Below, piece after piece: positions 1 to 6,798 of a DNA stretch of 12,120 bases. The stretch lies in assembly GCA_002327885.1 (NCBI GenBank), contig DCUS01000153.1, positions 8,549 to 20,668 of the forward strand, read 5' to 3'. Below the pieces are notes generated by a model that made no database searches, had not been told where the DNA came from, and was given only the letters and a program-made list of their open reading frames with translations. This DNA comes from Syntrophaceae bacterium UBA2208 (lineage in GTDB: Bacteria; Desulfobacterota; BSN033; UBA1163). Numbering within the stretch: the stretch's first letter is position 1; every line of letters begins with the position of its first letter. The translations under genes and the position numbers were made by a program.

Positions 1-1512
1 GATGGCGAGCATCTTACCTTAGAAGATGTATTGGAGGTCGCAGAAGGAAGGGCCCGAGTGAAACTCTCTCCTTCTGTCCAGAAGAAGGTGAAACGATCGA
101 GAGATTTTATTGAGAGGGCTCTTGATCAGGGCCAAAAGATTTACGGGGTGACCACTGGGTTCGGTTTGCTTTCGGATCAGATCATTGATCATTCTCAGAT
201 TGAGGATCTCCAGAGGAATCTCATCCGAAGTCATTCCGTCGGGATAGGTTCATACTTTGACGAGCCGACCACCCGTGCCATCATGTTGTTAAGAGCAAAT
301 GTTATTGCCATGGGATATTCAGGGGTCCGGATGGAGGTATTGAAACGACTTGTTAGCATGATCAACAAAGGTGTCCACCCTCTTGTTCCGGAGCAGGGAT
401 CAGTCGGGGCAAGTGGAGACCTCGCGCCCTTAGCCCATCTGACCTCTGTGTTGATGGGGGAGGGGGAGGCAATATTCAAGGGGAAGATCCTGCCGGGGAA
501 GGAAGCCATGGAGATGGCCGGCGTTCCCATTCTGACTCTAAAAGCAAAAGAAGGCCTTGCCCTGGTCAATGGCACCCAGGTCATGACCGCGGTTGGCCTT
601 CTATCCCTCCTCAGAGCAGAGCGACTTTGCAAAATAGCAGACGTTGTTGGCGCTTGTACCCTGGATGCACTAAAAGGAAGCCTGAGCGCCTTCGATCTGG
701 ATATTCAGAAAGTCCGTCCTTTTCCAGGCTCCCTGGCGGTTTCGAAAAACTTTAAAAAATTAGGCCGCCATAGTGAGATCGCTAAATCTCATCAATTCTG
801 TTCTAAGATTCAGGATGCATACTCTCTCCGTTGTATTCCTCAGGTTCACGGCGCCGTCAGGGATGCCCTGGCCTATGTTCGCAAGATTCTTGAAATTGAG
901 GCGAACTCCGCAACGGATAATCCGCTCATTTTCGCAGAACAAAGAAAGATCCTCAATTGCGGAAATTTTCATGGAGAACCCGTTGCCTTTGCCCTCGACC
1001 TCTTAGGCATTGCAGTCTCAGAATTAGGAGGCATCTCTGAGAGAAGAATTGAAAAGCTGATCAATCCAGCATTGTCCGGATTGCCTGCCTTTCTCACCGC
1101 GGAGGGGGGACTTCATTCCGGATTGATGATGGTTCAGGTGAGCGCGGCAGCCCTGGCCTCTGAAAATAAAATCCTTGCCCATCCTGCGAGCGTTGATTCG
1201 ATTCCGACTTCTGCGGACAAGGAAGATCATGTTTCGATGGGAACGATCGCCGCCAGAAAAGGAAGGGACATTGTAAGAAATGTTGAGCATATCTTGGCGA
1301 TGGAATTGCTCTGTGCCACACAGGGTTTGGAGTTTTTACTCCCTCTACAACCAGGAATTGGAATTAAAGAGGCTTACCGTGCGGTAAGAGAAAAAGTGCC
1401 TCCAATTAAAGGCGATCGAAGGTTCAGTGAGGATATCAGAAAAATTCAACTTCTGATCGAATCCGGAGAGTTACTCCAAGGCGTCGAAAAAATAGCGGGG
1501 ATCTTTGAATAG
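1..1512 (+). CDS. hutH: Histidine ammonia-lyase (5' end cut by window edge)
   Basis: Deaminates L-histidine to urocanate, the first step of histidine degradation, in the cytoplasm. The frame is open from base 1 and has no start codon matching the family N-terminus, so the gene begins just outside the window. The Ala-Ser-Gly triad that forms the MIO electrophile is at window residues 137-139 (GASGDLAPLAHL context). All recalled active-site residues of Pseudomonas HAL are present: Tyr48, His78, Asn190, Gln271, Tyr274, Arg277, Phe323 and Glu408. The early residues sit exactly 5 below Pseudomonas numbering, so about 5 residues are missing. His78 plus Glu408 favour histidine over Phe or Tyr. One oddity is that the two residues before Glu408 are Asp-Lys, where the family usually has Asn-Gln. 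The stop at 1510-1512 faces the convergent dctM gene 40 bases away, with no convincing terminator between them. hutU is not in the window and may lie upstream. Confidence 0.95.
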   Translation, partial: DGEHLTLEDVLEVAEGRARVKLSPSVQKKVKRSRDFIERALDQGQKIYGVTTGFGLLSDQIIDHSQIEDLQRNLIRSHSVGIGSYFDEPTTRAIMLLRANVIAMGYSGVRMEVLKRLVSMINKGVHPLVPEQGSVGASGDLAPLAHLTSVLMGEGEAIFKGKILPGKEAMEMAGVPILTLKAKEGLALVNGTQVMTAVGLLSLLRAERLCKIADVVGACTLDALKGSLSAFDLDIQKVRPFPGSLAVSKNFKKLGRHSEIAKSHQFCSKIQDAYSLRCIPQVHGAVRDALAYVRKILEIEANSATDNPLIFAEQRKILNCGNFHGEPVAFALDLLGIAVSELGGISERRIEKLINPALSGLPAFLTAEGGLHSGLMMVQVSAAALASENKILAHPASVDSIPTSADKEDHVSMGTIAARKGRDIVRNVEHILAMELLCATQGLEFLLPLQPGIGIKEAYRAVREKVPPIKGDRRFSEDIRKIQLLIESGELLQGVEKIAGIFE

Positions 1513-1552
1513 AAATGTCTTTCCCGATCGTTCCCCTTTCACCTTTAGGTTT

Positions 1553-2842
1553 TTACACGCCAATATTAAATATTCTGGGAACGATCATCGCAATACCTGG
1601 AAAATAGCTGAAGATCAACAGGACAGCAATCAAGATCAAAACGAAAGGCCAGATTGCTCTTGACAGGCGTTCGATCGAGATCCTGGCAATCGTGCAACCT
1701 ACGAAAAGGCAGATGCCCAAGGGAGGAGTGATCATTCCGATCACCAGATTGAAAACAAAGATAAATCCTACATGAAGGGGGTGAAACCCAACATTAATCA
1801 GGATAGGAGCCAGGATCGGGGCGAAGAGGATGATGGCGGCTCCTGTCTCCATAAAACATCCGGTGATGAGGAGGAGAATATTGATAATAAACATGAGGAC
1901 ATAGGGATTGCCTGAAATAGAAAGGAAAAAGGATGCCACCTTTTCCGGAACCTGTTGGGTTGCCAAAAACCAGAGGGCAATATTGGCAGTCCCAATAATA
2001 AACATGATGACGGAGCTGGTGATCGCGCAGTTGATCAGGATTCTTGGAATGTCTTTGATCTTCAGCGTTTTAAAGAAAAAGAAACCGAAGACGAAGGCAA
2101 AGAAGACAGCAATAGCGGCGGCCTCGGTGGCAGTGAAAACTCCAGACATGATACCCCCCAAGATGATGACGGGGAGGATGAGAGCGGCGACCGCTTCCCG
2201 GCTCCCCTTCAAAACCTGGCGAAGGGTTGCCCTTCTTTCATTTCGTGGATAGTTTCTCTTTCGTGCAAAATAATAGGCCATGGCCATCATAGAGAGCCCC
2301 ATGATAATGCCCGGTATTAATCCTGCGAGGAAAAGGCCACCGATGGATACTCCCATGGTTACCCCGTAAACCACCATGGTGATACTGGGGGGGATGATCG
2401 GTCCTGCGGTTGCAGCCGTCGCTAAAATTGCCGTGGAAAACTCCACATCATATCCTTCCTTAACCATGGAGGGGATCAGGACCGTACCCAATGCAGAGGC
2501 ATCCGCAACGGCTGATCCCGTAATACCCGACAGAAACATCTCCGCCACAACCAGAGTATGGGCAAGACCACCCCGAATATGCCCGACTAAGAGATTAGAA
2601 AATTTGATGAGCCGATCTGTGACCCCTCCTAAATTCATCAAATCACCGGCCAGGATAAACAGAGGAATGGCCATCAGAGAAAACATATCCATCCCATTAA
2701 ATATTTTTTGTGCGATGAGAACGATGGAATAATCCCCCGTATATAAGACGACGGCAAGAGAACATAACCCCAGGCAAAAGGCGATTGGAATTCCAATAAG
2801 CAAACTGATTGTAAAAACGAATCCTAAGACAAGAAGGACCAT
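1553..2842 (-). CDS. dctM: TRAP transporter large (4TM-duplicated/12TM-type) permease, DctM family
   Basis: Main membrane subunit of a tripartite ATP-independent periplasmic (TRAP) transporter, which uses an ion gradient to import substrate delivered by a DctP protein. The 429 residues are the usual family length and are hydrophobic throughout, with many predicted membrane segments. Recognisable DctM stretches include IPLFILAGDLMN near residue 60, the SGSAVADASALGTVLIP-like region near residue 110, and GPIIPPSITMVVYGV near residue 147. FTATEAAA near residue 235 and a MITPPLGICLFVG stretch near residue 375 also fit. The start at 2842 has a good purine-rich ribosome site (AGGAAAGG) and lies 10 bases after the dctQ stop, so it is the last gene of a dctP-dctQ-dctM unit read leftward. 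Substrate cannot be read from this subunit. It ends 40 bases from the convergent hutH stop. Confidence 0.95.
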   Translation of the reverse strand: MVLLVLGFVFTISLLIGIPIAFCLGLCSLAVVLYTGDYSIVLIAQKIFNGMDMFSLMAIPLFILAGDLMNLGGVTDRLIKFSNLLVGHIRGGLAHTLVVAEMFLSGITGSAVADASALGTVLIPSMVKEGYDVEFSTAILATAATAGPIIPPSITMVVYGVTMGVSIGGLFLAGLIPGIIMGLSMMAMAYYFARKRNYPRNERRATLRQVLKGSREAVAALILPVIILGGIMSGVFTATEAAAIAVFFAFVFGFFFFKTLKIKDIPRILINCAITSSVIMFIIGTANIALWFLATQQVPEKVASFFLSISGNPYVLMFIINILLLITGCFMETGAAIILFAPILAPILINVGFHPLHVGFIFVFNLVIGMITPPLGICLFVGCTIARISIERLSRAIWPFVLILIAVLLIFSYFPGIAMIVPRIFNIGV

Positions 2843-2852
2843 AGCCTTTCCT

Positions 2853-3449
2853 TTACTTAATCCAATCCTTGATCAAAGAATTTAACAAATGGATGATCAT
2901 AAAGACTCCTCCAACGGGGGCGGACAGGTAGGCATAACCCATCGAAAAGAGTAAGGCAGGGGAATCCTGGTCTCGGACAGCCCAGGATACCTGAACCCCT
3001 CCGATCGTGAAGAAGATTAAAAAAACAAGGATAGAGAGTTTGGCCACCCCATTGACCCAAGCCCTCATCCTGTCTGGAATCCTTGTGATCACAAATTCAA
3101 CGCCAATATGAAACCCGTACTTTAAGGCAAGGCTGGCTCCTAAAAAGGCGACCCAGATCATCAGATATCGAGCGACCTCTTCCGACCAGGATAAAGAATA
3201 AAGAAAAAGATATCGCATGAAAACCTGAATAATAATAATGGTCGTCATGATGGCGACCATCCCGACGAGAGTCACTTGGACGACCCTCTCCGCAAGGTGA
3301 CTCACTTTTTCGGATATTTGCCTGAGTATCTTCACCTGACCGTCTTTTAAAAAATCCCTCCACCCCCTCAGAAAAAGGGAGATGGAGGGATGATCAAATT
3401 TTATTCCTTTTCTGAGTCTTTTGCGGATTTCAGGGCCATGCCGATCCAT
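2853..3449 (-). CDS. dctQ: TRAP transporter small permease, DctQ family (start uncertain)
   Basis: Small membrane subunit that pairs with DctM in a TRAP transporter. Four hydrophobic segments are visible. The family hallmark SWSEEVARYLMIWVAFLGASLALKYG-like region, with HIGVEF after it, sits in the middle of the protein. The ATG at 3449 would give 198 residues and would overlap the end of dctP by 49 bases. Its first 38 residues are polar and unlike typical DctQ N-termini, and no well-spaced ribosome site precedes it. A GTG at 3335 would give about 160 residues, the more usual family length, and would start 66 bases after the dctP stop. I favour the shorter form on length and hydropathy, but its ribosome site is also poorly spaced, so the longer bounds are given. 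The gene is cotranscribed with dctP upstream and dctM downstream. Confidence 0.85.
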   Translation of the reverse strand: MDRHGPEIRKRLRKGIKFDHPSISLFLRGWRDFLKDGQVKILRQISEKVSHLAERVVQVTLVGMVAIMTTIIIIQVFMRYLFLYSLSWSEEVARYLMIWVAFLGASLALKYGFHIGVEFVITRIPDRMRAWVNGVAKLSILVFLIFFTIGGVQVSWAVRDQDSPALLFSMGYAYLSAPVGGVFMIIHLLNSLIKDWIK

Positions 3450-4450
3450 TTCCTGTCTATTTTCTTTTCAACAAAGGTCTTCTCCACGAATTCGATTACT
3501 GGCTTTTGAGATCTCTGCCTGAACACTTCGAGCTCTTTTTCTGTCGGTGCATAGATTTCCATTCCCTTGTCCTGAAGGCTCTTTAACCCATTGTAGACAT
3601 TACGAACATTCTGCCCCCGGTTAACCCCCAGGGTGACTTTGGTTGCATCCACAAGAAGCTTCTGAAGGTCCGGAGCCAGGGACAGGAAAAATTTATCATT
3701 GATGAGAAGTGGAAGGAAACTATAAATATGGCCATCGAGGATAATGTATTTCGTCACCTCATTAAATTTCATGGACTCAATCAGAGAGATAGGCGCTTCC
3801 CAGCCATCCACCACTCCCTGCTGGAGGGCCATATAGACTTCTCCCCAGGCAATAGGAGTTGGGCTCGCTCCCAATGACTTCACCAAGGCCATATAACCCG
3901 GATGTTCCATGACCCTGATTTTTAAACCTTTCATGTCATCGACGCCCTTAATCGGTTTGTTCCGGGTTGAGAAGTGTCTGAACCCATTTTCTCCGATACC
4001 GAGAGAACGGACGCCTGTTTTCTTTCTCATCTCTTCCATGAGGGCTTTTCCAAAAGGACCGTCGAGAGACCGCCAGGCGGTGGCTTCATTTCCGTAGAGA
4101 TATGGAATTCCAAGAACCATGATCTCAGAGAAGAATCCAGCCATAGGGCCTTCTGCAATCCAGCACATCTCAATCGTCCCTAACTTGACGCCTTCAAACT
4201 GCTCTCTCTCTTTTCCAAGTTGATTGGATGGGTAGATGTCCACCTTTAATCTTCCAGAAGCCTTCTGCTCAATGTACTTTTTAAAAACCACTGCCCCTCG
4301 ATGCAAACATTCCTCCTCATCCGGTGGCATGCCCGTAGCCAACTTAATTGTAATCGGGGCCGCCCATAATTGAGTGGTAACAAAAACGGCGAGCGTGACC
4401 ACTGCGAAAAAAAGAAAACCGATTTTCTTGACCCACTTTCCCTTTGACAT
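3401..4450 (-). CDS. dctP: TRAP transporter solute-binding protein, DctP family (copy 1, operon copy)
   Basis: Periplasmic binding protein that captures substrate and hands it to DctQM. The 349 residues begin with a clear signal peptide (Lys-rich start, hydrophobic residues 10-28, likely cleavage near LWA-A at 30). Family features include DIYPSNQLGKEREQ at 71-84, GENGFRHF at 153-160, and GLKIR with Arg179, the conserved arginine that binds the ligand carboxylate in this family. ASPTPIAWGEVYMALQQG at 195-212 also fits. At 217-220 it reads Trp-Glu-Ala-Pro where many DctP proteins, including the neighbouring copy, read Gln-Glu-Asn-Pro. This suggests a changed ligand pocket. A strong ribosome site (AAGGAGGAGG) precedes the ATG. 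It heads the dctP-dctQ-dctM operon. By ungapped eye comparison its mature part is about 75% identical to the copy at 4831-5880. The likely ligand is a carboxylate or amino acid, identity unknown. Confidence 0.95.
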   Translation of the reverse strand: MSKGKWVKKIGFLFFAVVTLAVFVTTQLWAAPITIKLATGMPPDEEECLHRGAVVFKKYIEQKASGRLKVDIYPSNQLGKEREQFEGVKLGTIEMCWIAEGPMAGFFSEIMVLGIPYLYGNEATAWRSLDGPFGKALMEEMRKKTGVRSLGIGENGFRHFSTRNKPIKGVDDMKGLKIRVMEHPGYMALVKSLGASPTPIAWGEVYMALQQGVVDGWEAPISLIESMKFNEVTKYIILDGHIYSFLPLLINDKFFLSLAPDLQKLLVDATKVTLGVNRGQNVRNVYNGLKSLQDKGMEIYAPTEKELEVFRQRSQKPVIEFVEKTFVEKKIDRKWIGMALKSAKDSEKE

Positions 4451-4551
4451 GGTAATCCTCCTCCTTTTGATAAATGATTTTTGGTTTGGCTCCCTTTATG
4501 ATAGAAGGACAAGATCATTGTCGCTCCCGCCATAAGAAGATTCCAATATGA

Positions 4552-4578
4552 TTTATTATGTTCCTCCCATTTTGTCAA
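4552..4578 (-). promoter_or_regulatory. Duplicated promoter/operator block upstream of dctP copy 1
   Basis: Read on the minus strand, this 27-base block starts with TTGACA and ends with TAATAAA. It matches the block at 5979-6005 in 23 of 27 positions. It lies about 101 bases before the ATG, nearly the same distance as the other copy (98 bases). TTGACA fits a sigma-70 -35 box, but TAATAA follows after only 14 bases, shorter than the ideal 17. It may therefore be an activator-dependent promoter or an operator rather than a simple promoter. The ends of the two leaders are also alike (AAATCA and GAGGAGG segments), which shows that the control region was duplicated together with the gene. Confidence 0.55.
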
Positions 4579-4780
4579 CCCTTCGCCCGAATAGGGCCTT
4601 TTGGGTCTTGTTCAAGGTTGCCCATGAGTATCAATGATTCGGTGCCCTGGTTTCTCGAAGGAAGCGAAACCCAAAGCCATCGAGGTGGCAAATTTTTTCA
4701 AGGGAATCTCTAAGAGGATACCAGAAATACAGGGAAGTCAGACTTTTAGAATTTCGAGAGGGGATCAAGTGTCAATAAGA
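4579..4780. other. Non-coding stretch between the two dctP units
   Basis: About 200 bases between the dctP copy 1 promoter block and the terminator behind dctP copy 2. No coding region with a recognisable protein or good ribosome site is seen on either strand. A weak inverted repeat (GGTTTC and GAAACC around 4650-4670) is present, but too short to interpret. I see no repeat, tRNA or mobile-element end. Confidence 0.5.
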
Positions 4781-4814
4781 AAGGGGGAATGGATATTGCC
4801 CTCCACTCCCCCTT
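4781..4814 (-). terminator. Terminator-like hairpin after dctP copy 2
   Basis: A 13-base inverted repeat (4781-4793 with 4802-4814, 8-base loop) begins 17 bases after the dctP copy 2 stop. Its only imperfect pair is a G-U wobble in minus-strand RNA, whereas in plus-strand RNA it would be an A-C mismatch. This points to use in the leftward direction. The run after the stem is only moderately T-rich (TCTTATTG), so termination may be partial. If functional, it separates dctP copy 2 from the dctPQM operon. Confidence 0.65.
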
Positions 4815-4830
4815 CCATTCGATCCGTGAG

Positions 4831-5880
4831 CTAATCCTTTTCTGATGCCGTTGCAGACTTGCGGGCCATTTCAATCCATTTCTTATCAATCTTTTTTTCT
4901 GTGAATGTTTTATCCAGAAATTCAAGCACCGGTTTTTGAGACCTATTCCTGAACATCTGAAGTTCTTTTTCATTAGGGGAATAAATCTCCATTCCCTTAT
5001 CTTGAAGACTTTTTACTCCGTCATAGACCTTTTTGACGTTTTGTCCTCTCTGCACTGTTGTGGCTGTTCTTGCGACATCCACAATAATCTTTTGGATGTC
5101 TGCAGGAAGGGACATAAAGAATTTGTCATTGATGAGAATGGGGAGGATGCTATAAACATGGCCATCAAGGGTCAGGTATTTCTGAACCTCATTAAATTTT
5201 GCAACCTCAATAACCGAGACAGGGTTCTCCTGACCGTCCACCACTCCCTGCTGGAGTGCCATGTAGACTTCTCCCCAGGCGATAGGGGTGGGGCTGGCTC
5301 CTAACGCCCTCACCATGGCCATGTGGGCAGGATTCTCCATGGTCCTGATCTTCAAGCCCTTCATGTCATCCGGGGATTTGATGGGTCTGGTACGATTGGT
5401 GAAATTTCTGAACCCGTTTTCTCCGATACCCAGAGCCCTTACCCCTGTTTTCTTCCTCATCTCTTCAAAGAGGGTTTTTCCAAAAGGACCATCCAGGGAC
5501 CTCCAGGCGGTAATTTCATTCGCATAAAGATAAGGAATTCCAACCACCATGATTTCAGGGAAGAATCCGGCCATGGGGCCCTCGGCAATCATGCACATCT
5601 CAATCGTTCCCAATTTGACCCCTTCAAACTGCTCCCTTTCCTTTCCCAGTTGATTTGCAGGATAGATGTCCACTTTCACTCTTCCAGCCGTTCTCTGTTC
5701 AACCATCTTCTTAAAAACAACGACCCCTCGATGGAGTGCTTCCTCCTCATCCGGGGGCATCCCGTGGGCAAATTTGATGGTGATGGTGGAAGCCCATAAT
5801 GGGGCCCCAAAGAGTCCGATGAGGGTGAACACACCTAATAAAAGAATTCCGATTTTTGTCATCAACTTTCGCCTTACCAT
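4831..5880 (-). CDS. TRAP transporter solute-binding protein, DctP family (copy 2, stand-alone)
   Basis: Periplasmic ligand-binding protein of a TRAP transporter, 349 residues, exactly the length of its neighbour and alignable without gaps. It has a signal peptide with basic residues 3-9, a hydrophobic core, and likely cleavage near LWA at 28-30. It keeps the family motifs: DIYPANQLGKEREQ, GENGFRNF, GLKIR with Arg179, ASPTPIAWGEVYMALQQG, and the common QENP motif at 217-220. The first two thirds of the mature protein is about 83% identical to copy 1 and the last third about 67%. Differences therefore concentrate in the half that forms much of the second lobe. It has a strong ribosome site (GAGGAGG) and its own promoter block and terminator, so it is probably transcribed alone. 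The inference is an alternative binding protein feeding the same DctQM with a different ligand range. No separate permease for it is present in the window. Confidence 0.94.
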   Translation of the reverse strand: MVRRKLMTKIGILLLGVFTLIGLFGAPLWASTITIKFAHGMPPDEEEALHRGVVVFKKMVEQRTAGRVKVDIYPANQLGKEREQFEGVKLGTIEMCMIAEGPMAGFFPEIMVVGIPYLYANEITAWRSLDGPFGKTLFEEMRKKTGVRALGIGENGFRNFTNRTRPIKSPDDMKGLKIRTMENPAHMAMVRALGASPTPIAWGEVYMALQQGVVDGQENPVSVIEVAKFNEVQKYLTLDGHVYSILPILINDKFFMSLPADIQKIIVDVARTATTVQRGQNVKKVYDGVKSLQDKGMEIYSPNEKELQMFRNRSQKPVLEFLDKTFTEKKIDKKWIEMARKSATASEKD

Positions 5881-5978
5881 GTTTACCTCCTCTTTTTCGA
5901 ATACTGATTTCTTATCTCCTGCCGTTCTCTTTCAAGAAGTGATATCCCCCCTTTCTTTTTCCATTAGCTCCATTACCG

Positions 5979-6005
5979 TTTATTACGTTCTTTCCTTTTT
6001 GTCAA
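5979..6005 (-). promoter_or_regulatory. Duplicated promoter/operator block upstream of dctP copy 2
   Basis: Minus-strand TTGACA followed 14 bases later by TAATAA, ending 98 bases before the dctP copy 2 ATG. It matches the block upstream of dctP copy 1 in 23 of 27 positions, and the rest of the two leaders is only patchily similar. Preservation of this block after duplication argues that it is functional, although the short spacing leaves the type of promoter open. Confidence 0.55.
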
Positions 6006-6059
6006 TCTTTTTTCAATATTAGGCGAGGGTTTTTAAAAAATCAGGGCTTCGAAAAAGCC

Positions 6060-6088
6060 TTGAAATTTCAAAATTTTCCATTTAGATT
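6060..6088 (+). promoter_or_regulatory. Candidate promoter with a 12-bp palindrome over the -35 box
   Basis: TTGAAA at 6060-6065 and TAGATT at 6083-6088 are separated by 17 bases and would drive the methyltransferase operon with a leader of about 38 bases. The -35 box is the left half of a perfect palindrome, TTGAAATTTCAA at 6060-6071, which could be a repressor site. A second small palindrome, AAAATTTT, overlaps it. A 5-7 base-pair hairpin (GGCTT/AAGCC) lies just upstream at 6043-6061. The site sits between the divergent dctP copy 2 promoter block and the methyltransferase genes, so one regulator could serve both. Confidence 0.4.
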
Positions 6089-6132
6089 GTCAGAGAAAAC
6101 ACCGCAGTAAACATTCGAGGAAGGGAGATTCG

Positions 6133-6798
6133 ATGCAACTCTTTAAAGAAATGGCCAAGGCAGTTATTGAAGGAGATGAGGAGCAAGCGGTCTTATTGGC
6201 AAAAGAGACGTTGACGAAAGGGGTGGACCCGACAGAGGCCATTGAAAAGGGGTTTTCTGAAGGGATGAAGGAAGTGGGAAGACGTTTTGAAAAATTAGAG
6301 ATCTACCTGCCCGAGGTGATTATTTCTGCCGATGCCATGGTGGCAGGGGTTGAGATATTTCGGGAGCATCTCCTTGCAAAGGGAGGAGAGATTTCACCCA
6401 AGACAGTCCTTTTGGGAACGATCCAGGGGGATGTCCATGATATCGGAAAAAACATAGTTCGAATTATGTTAGAGAGCAATGGGTTCAGGGTCTATGATCT
6501 TGGGAGAGATGTTCCTGTTGTTCAGTTCATTGAAAAGGTAAAAGAACTCAACCCTGACCTCATCGGGGTTTCTGCCTTGATGACCACCACCATGGTCCAT
6601 ATGCCTAAATTGATCGAAGCCCTTCAAGAGAATGGATTGAGAGACAAAGTCAAGGTCATGTTGGGAGGGGCTCCCGTCCTCCCGGAATGGGCAAAACAGA
6701 TCGGAGCGGATGGTTACGGGGAGTCGGCGATGGAAGCGGTCAGGGTGGCTAAAAGACTTGTTGGCCTTGAAGGCAGAGGGAAGGGAGATGAAACATGA
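6133..6798 (+). CDS. Methyltransferase cognate corrinoid protein (MtmC/MtbC/MttC-like)
   Basis: Carries a corrinoid (B12-type) cofactor that accepts a methyl group from the partner methyltransferase and passes it on to a second methyltransferase. It has 221 residues, the usual length. Residues 1-85 form the helical cap domain, with the EAIEKGFSEGMKEVGRRFE and YLPEVIISADAM signatures. Residues 90-210 form the Rossmann-like B12 domain. The base-off/His-on motif is intact as D100-x-H102-x-x-G105, with S147-x-L149 and the GG pair at 178-179. A GGGAG ribosome site precedes the ATG. The stop overlaps the next gene's start by four bases (ATGA), so the two are translated together and are presumably partners. 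The acceptor methyltransferase and the reductive activase needed to keep Co(I) active are not in the window. The exact subfamily cannot be fixed by eye. Confidence 0.93.
   Translation: MQLFKEMAKAVIEGDEEQAVLLAKETLTKGVDPTEAIEKGFSEGMKEVGRRFEKLEIYLPEVIISADAMVAGVEIFREHLLAKGGEISPKTVLLGTIQGDVHDIGKNIVRIMLESNGFRVYDLGRDVPVVQFIEKVKELNPDLIGVSALMTTTMVHMPKLIEALQENGLRDKVKVMLGGAPVLPEWAKQIGADGYGESAMEAVRVAKRLVGLEGRGKGDET

Noticed and set aside
1..1512. HutH homologue as an ergothionase (trimethylamine-releasing lyase of the same superfamily).
   Set aside because: The Ala-Ser-Gly MIO triad and all histidine-lyase active-site residues are present. As I recall, ergothionase lacks the MIO group.
1541..1556. ACCT-TT-AGGT followed by a T run between convergent hutH and dctM as a terminator.
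   Set aside because: A four-base stem with a two-base loop is too small to be a believable hairpin.
4640..4675. Weak inverted repeat GGTTTC/GAAACC between the two dctP genes as a small RNA or operator.
   Set aside because: Six pairs without further support; expected by chance in 200 bases.
6031..6061. GGCTT/AAGCC hairpin next to a T run on the minus strand as a terminator.
   Set aside because: The stem is short and no gene reads leftward into it. It is more likely part of the control region or chance.
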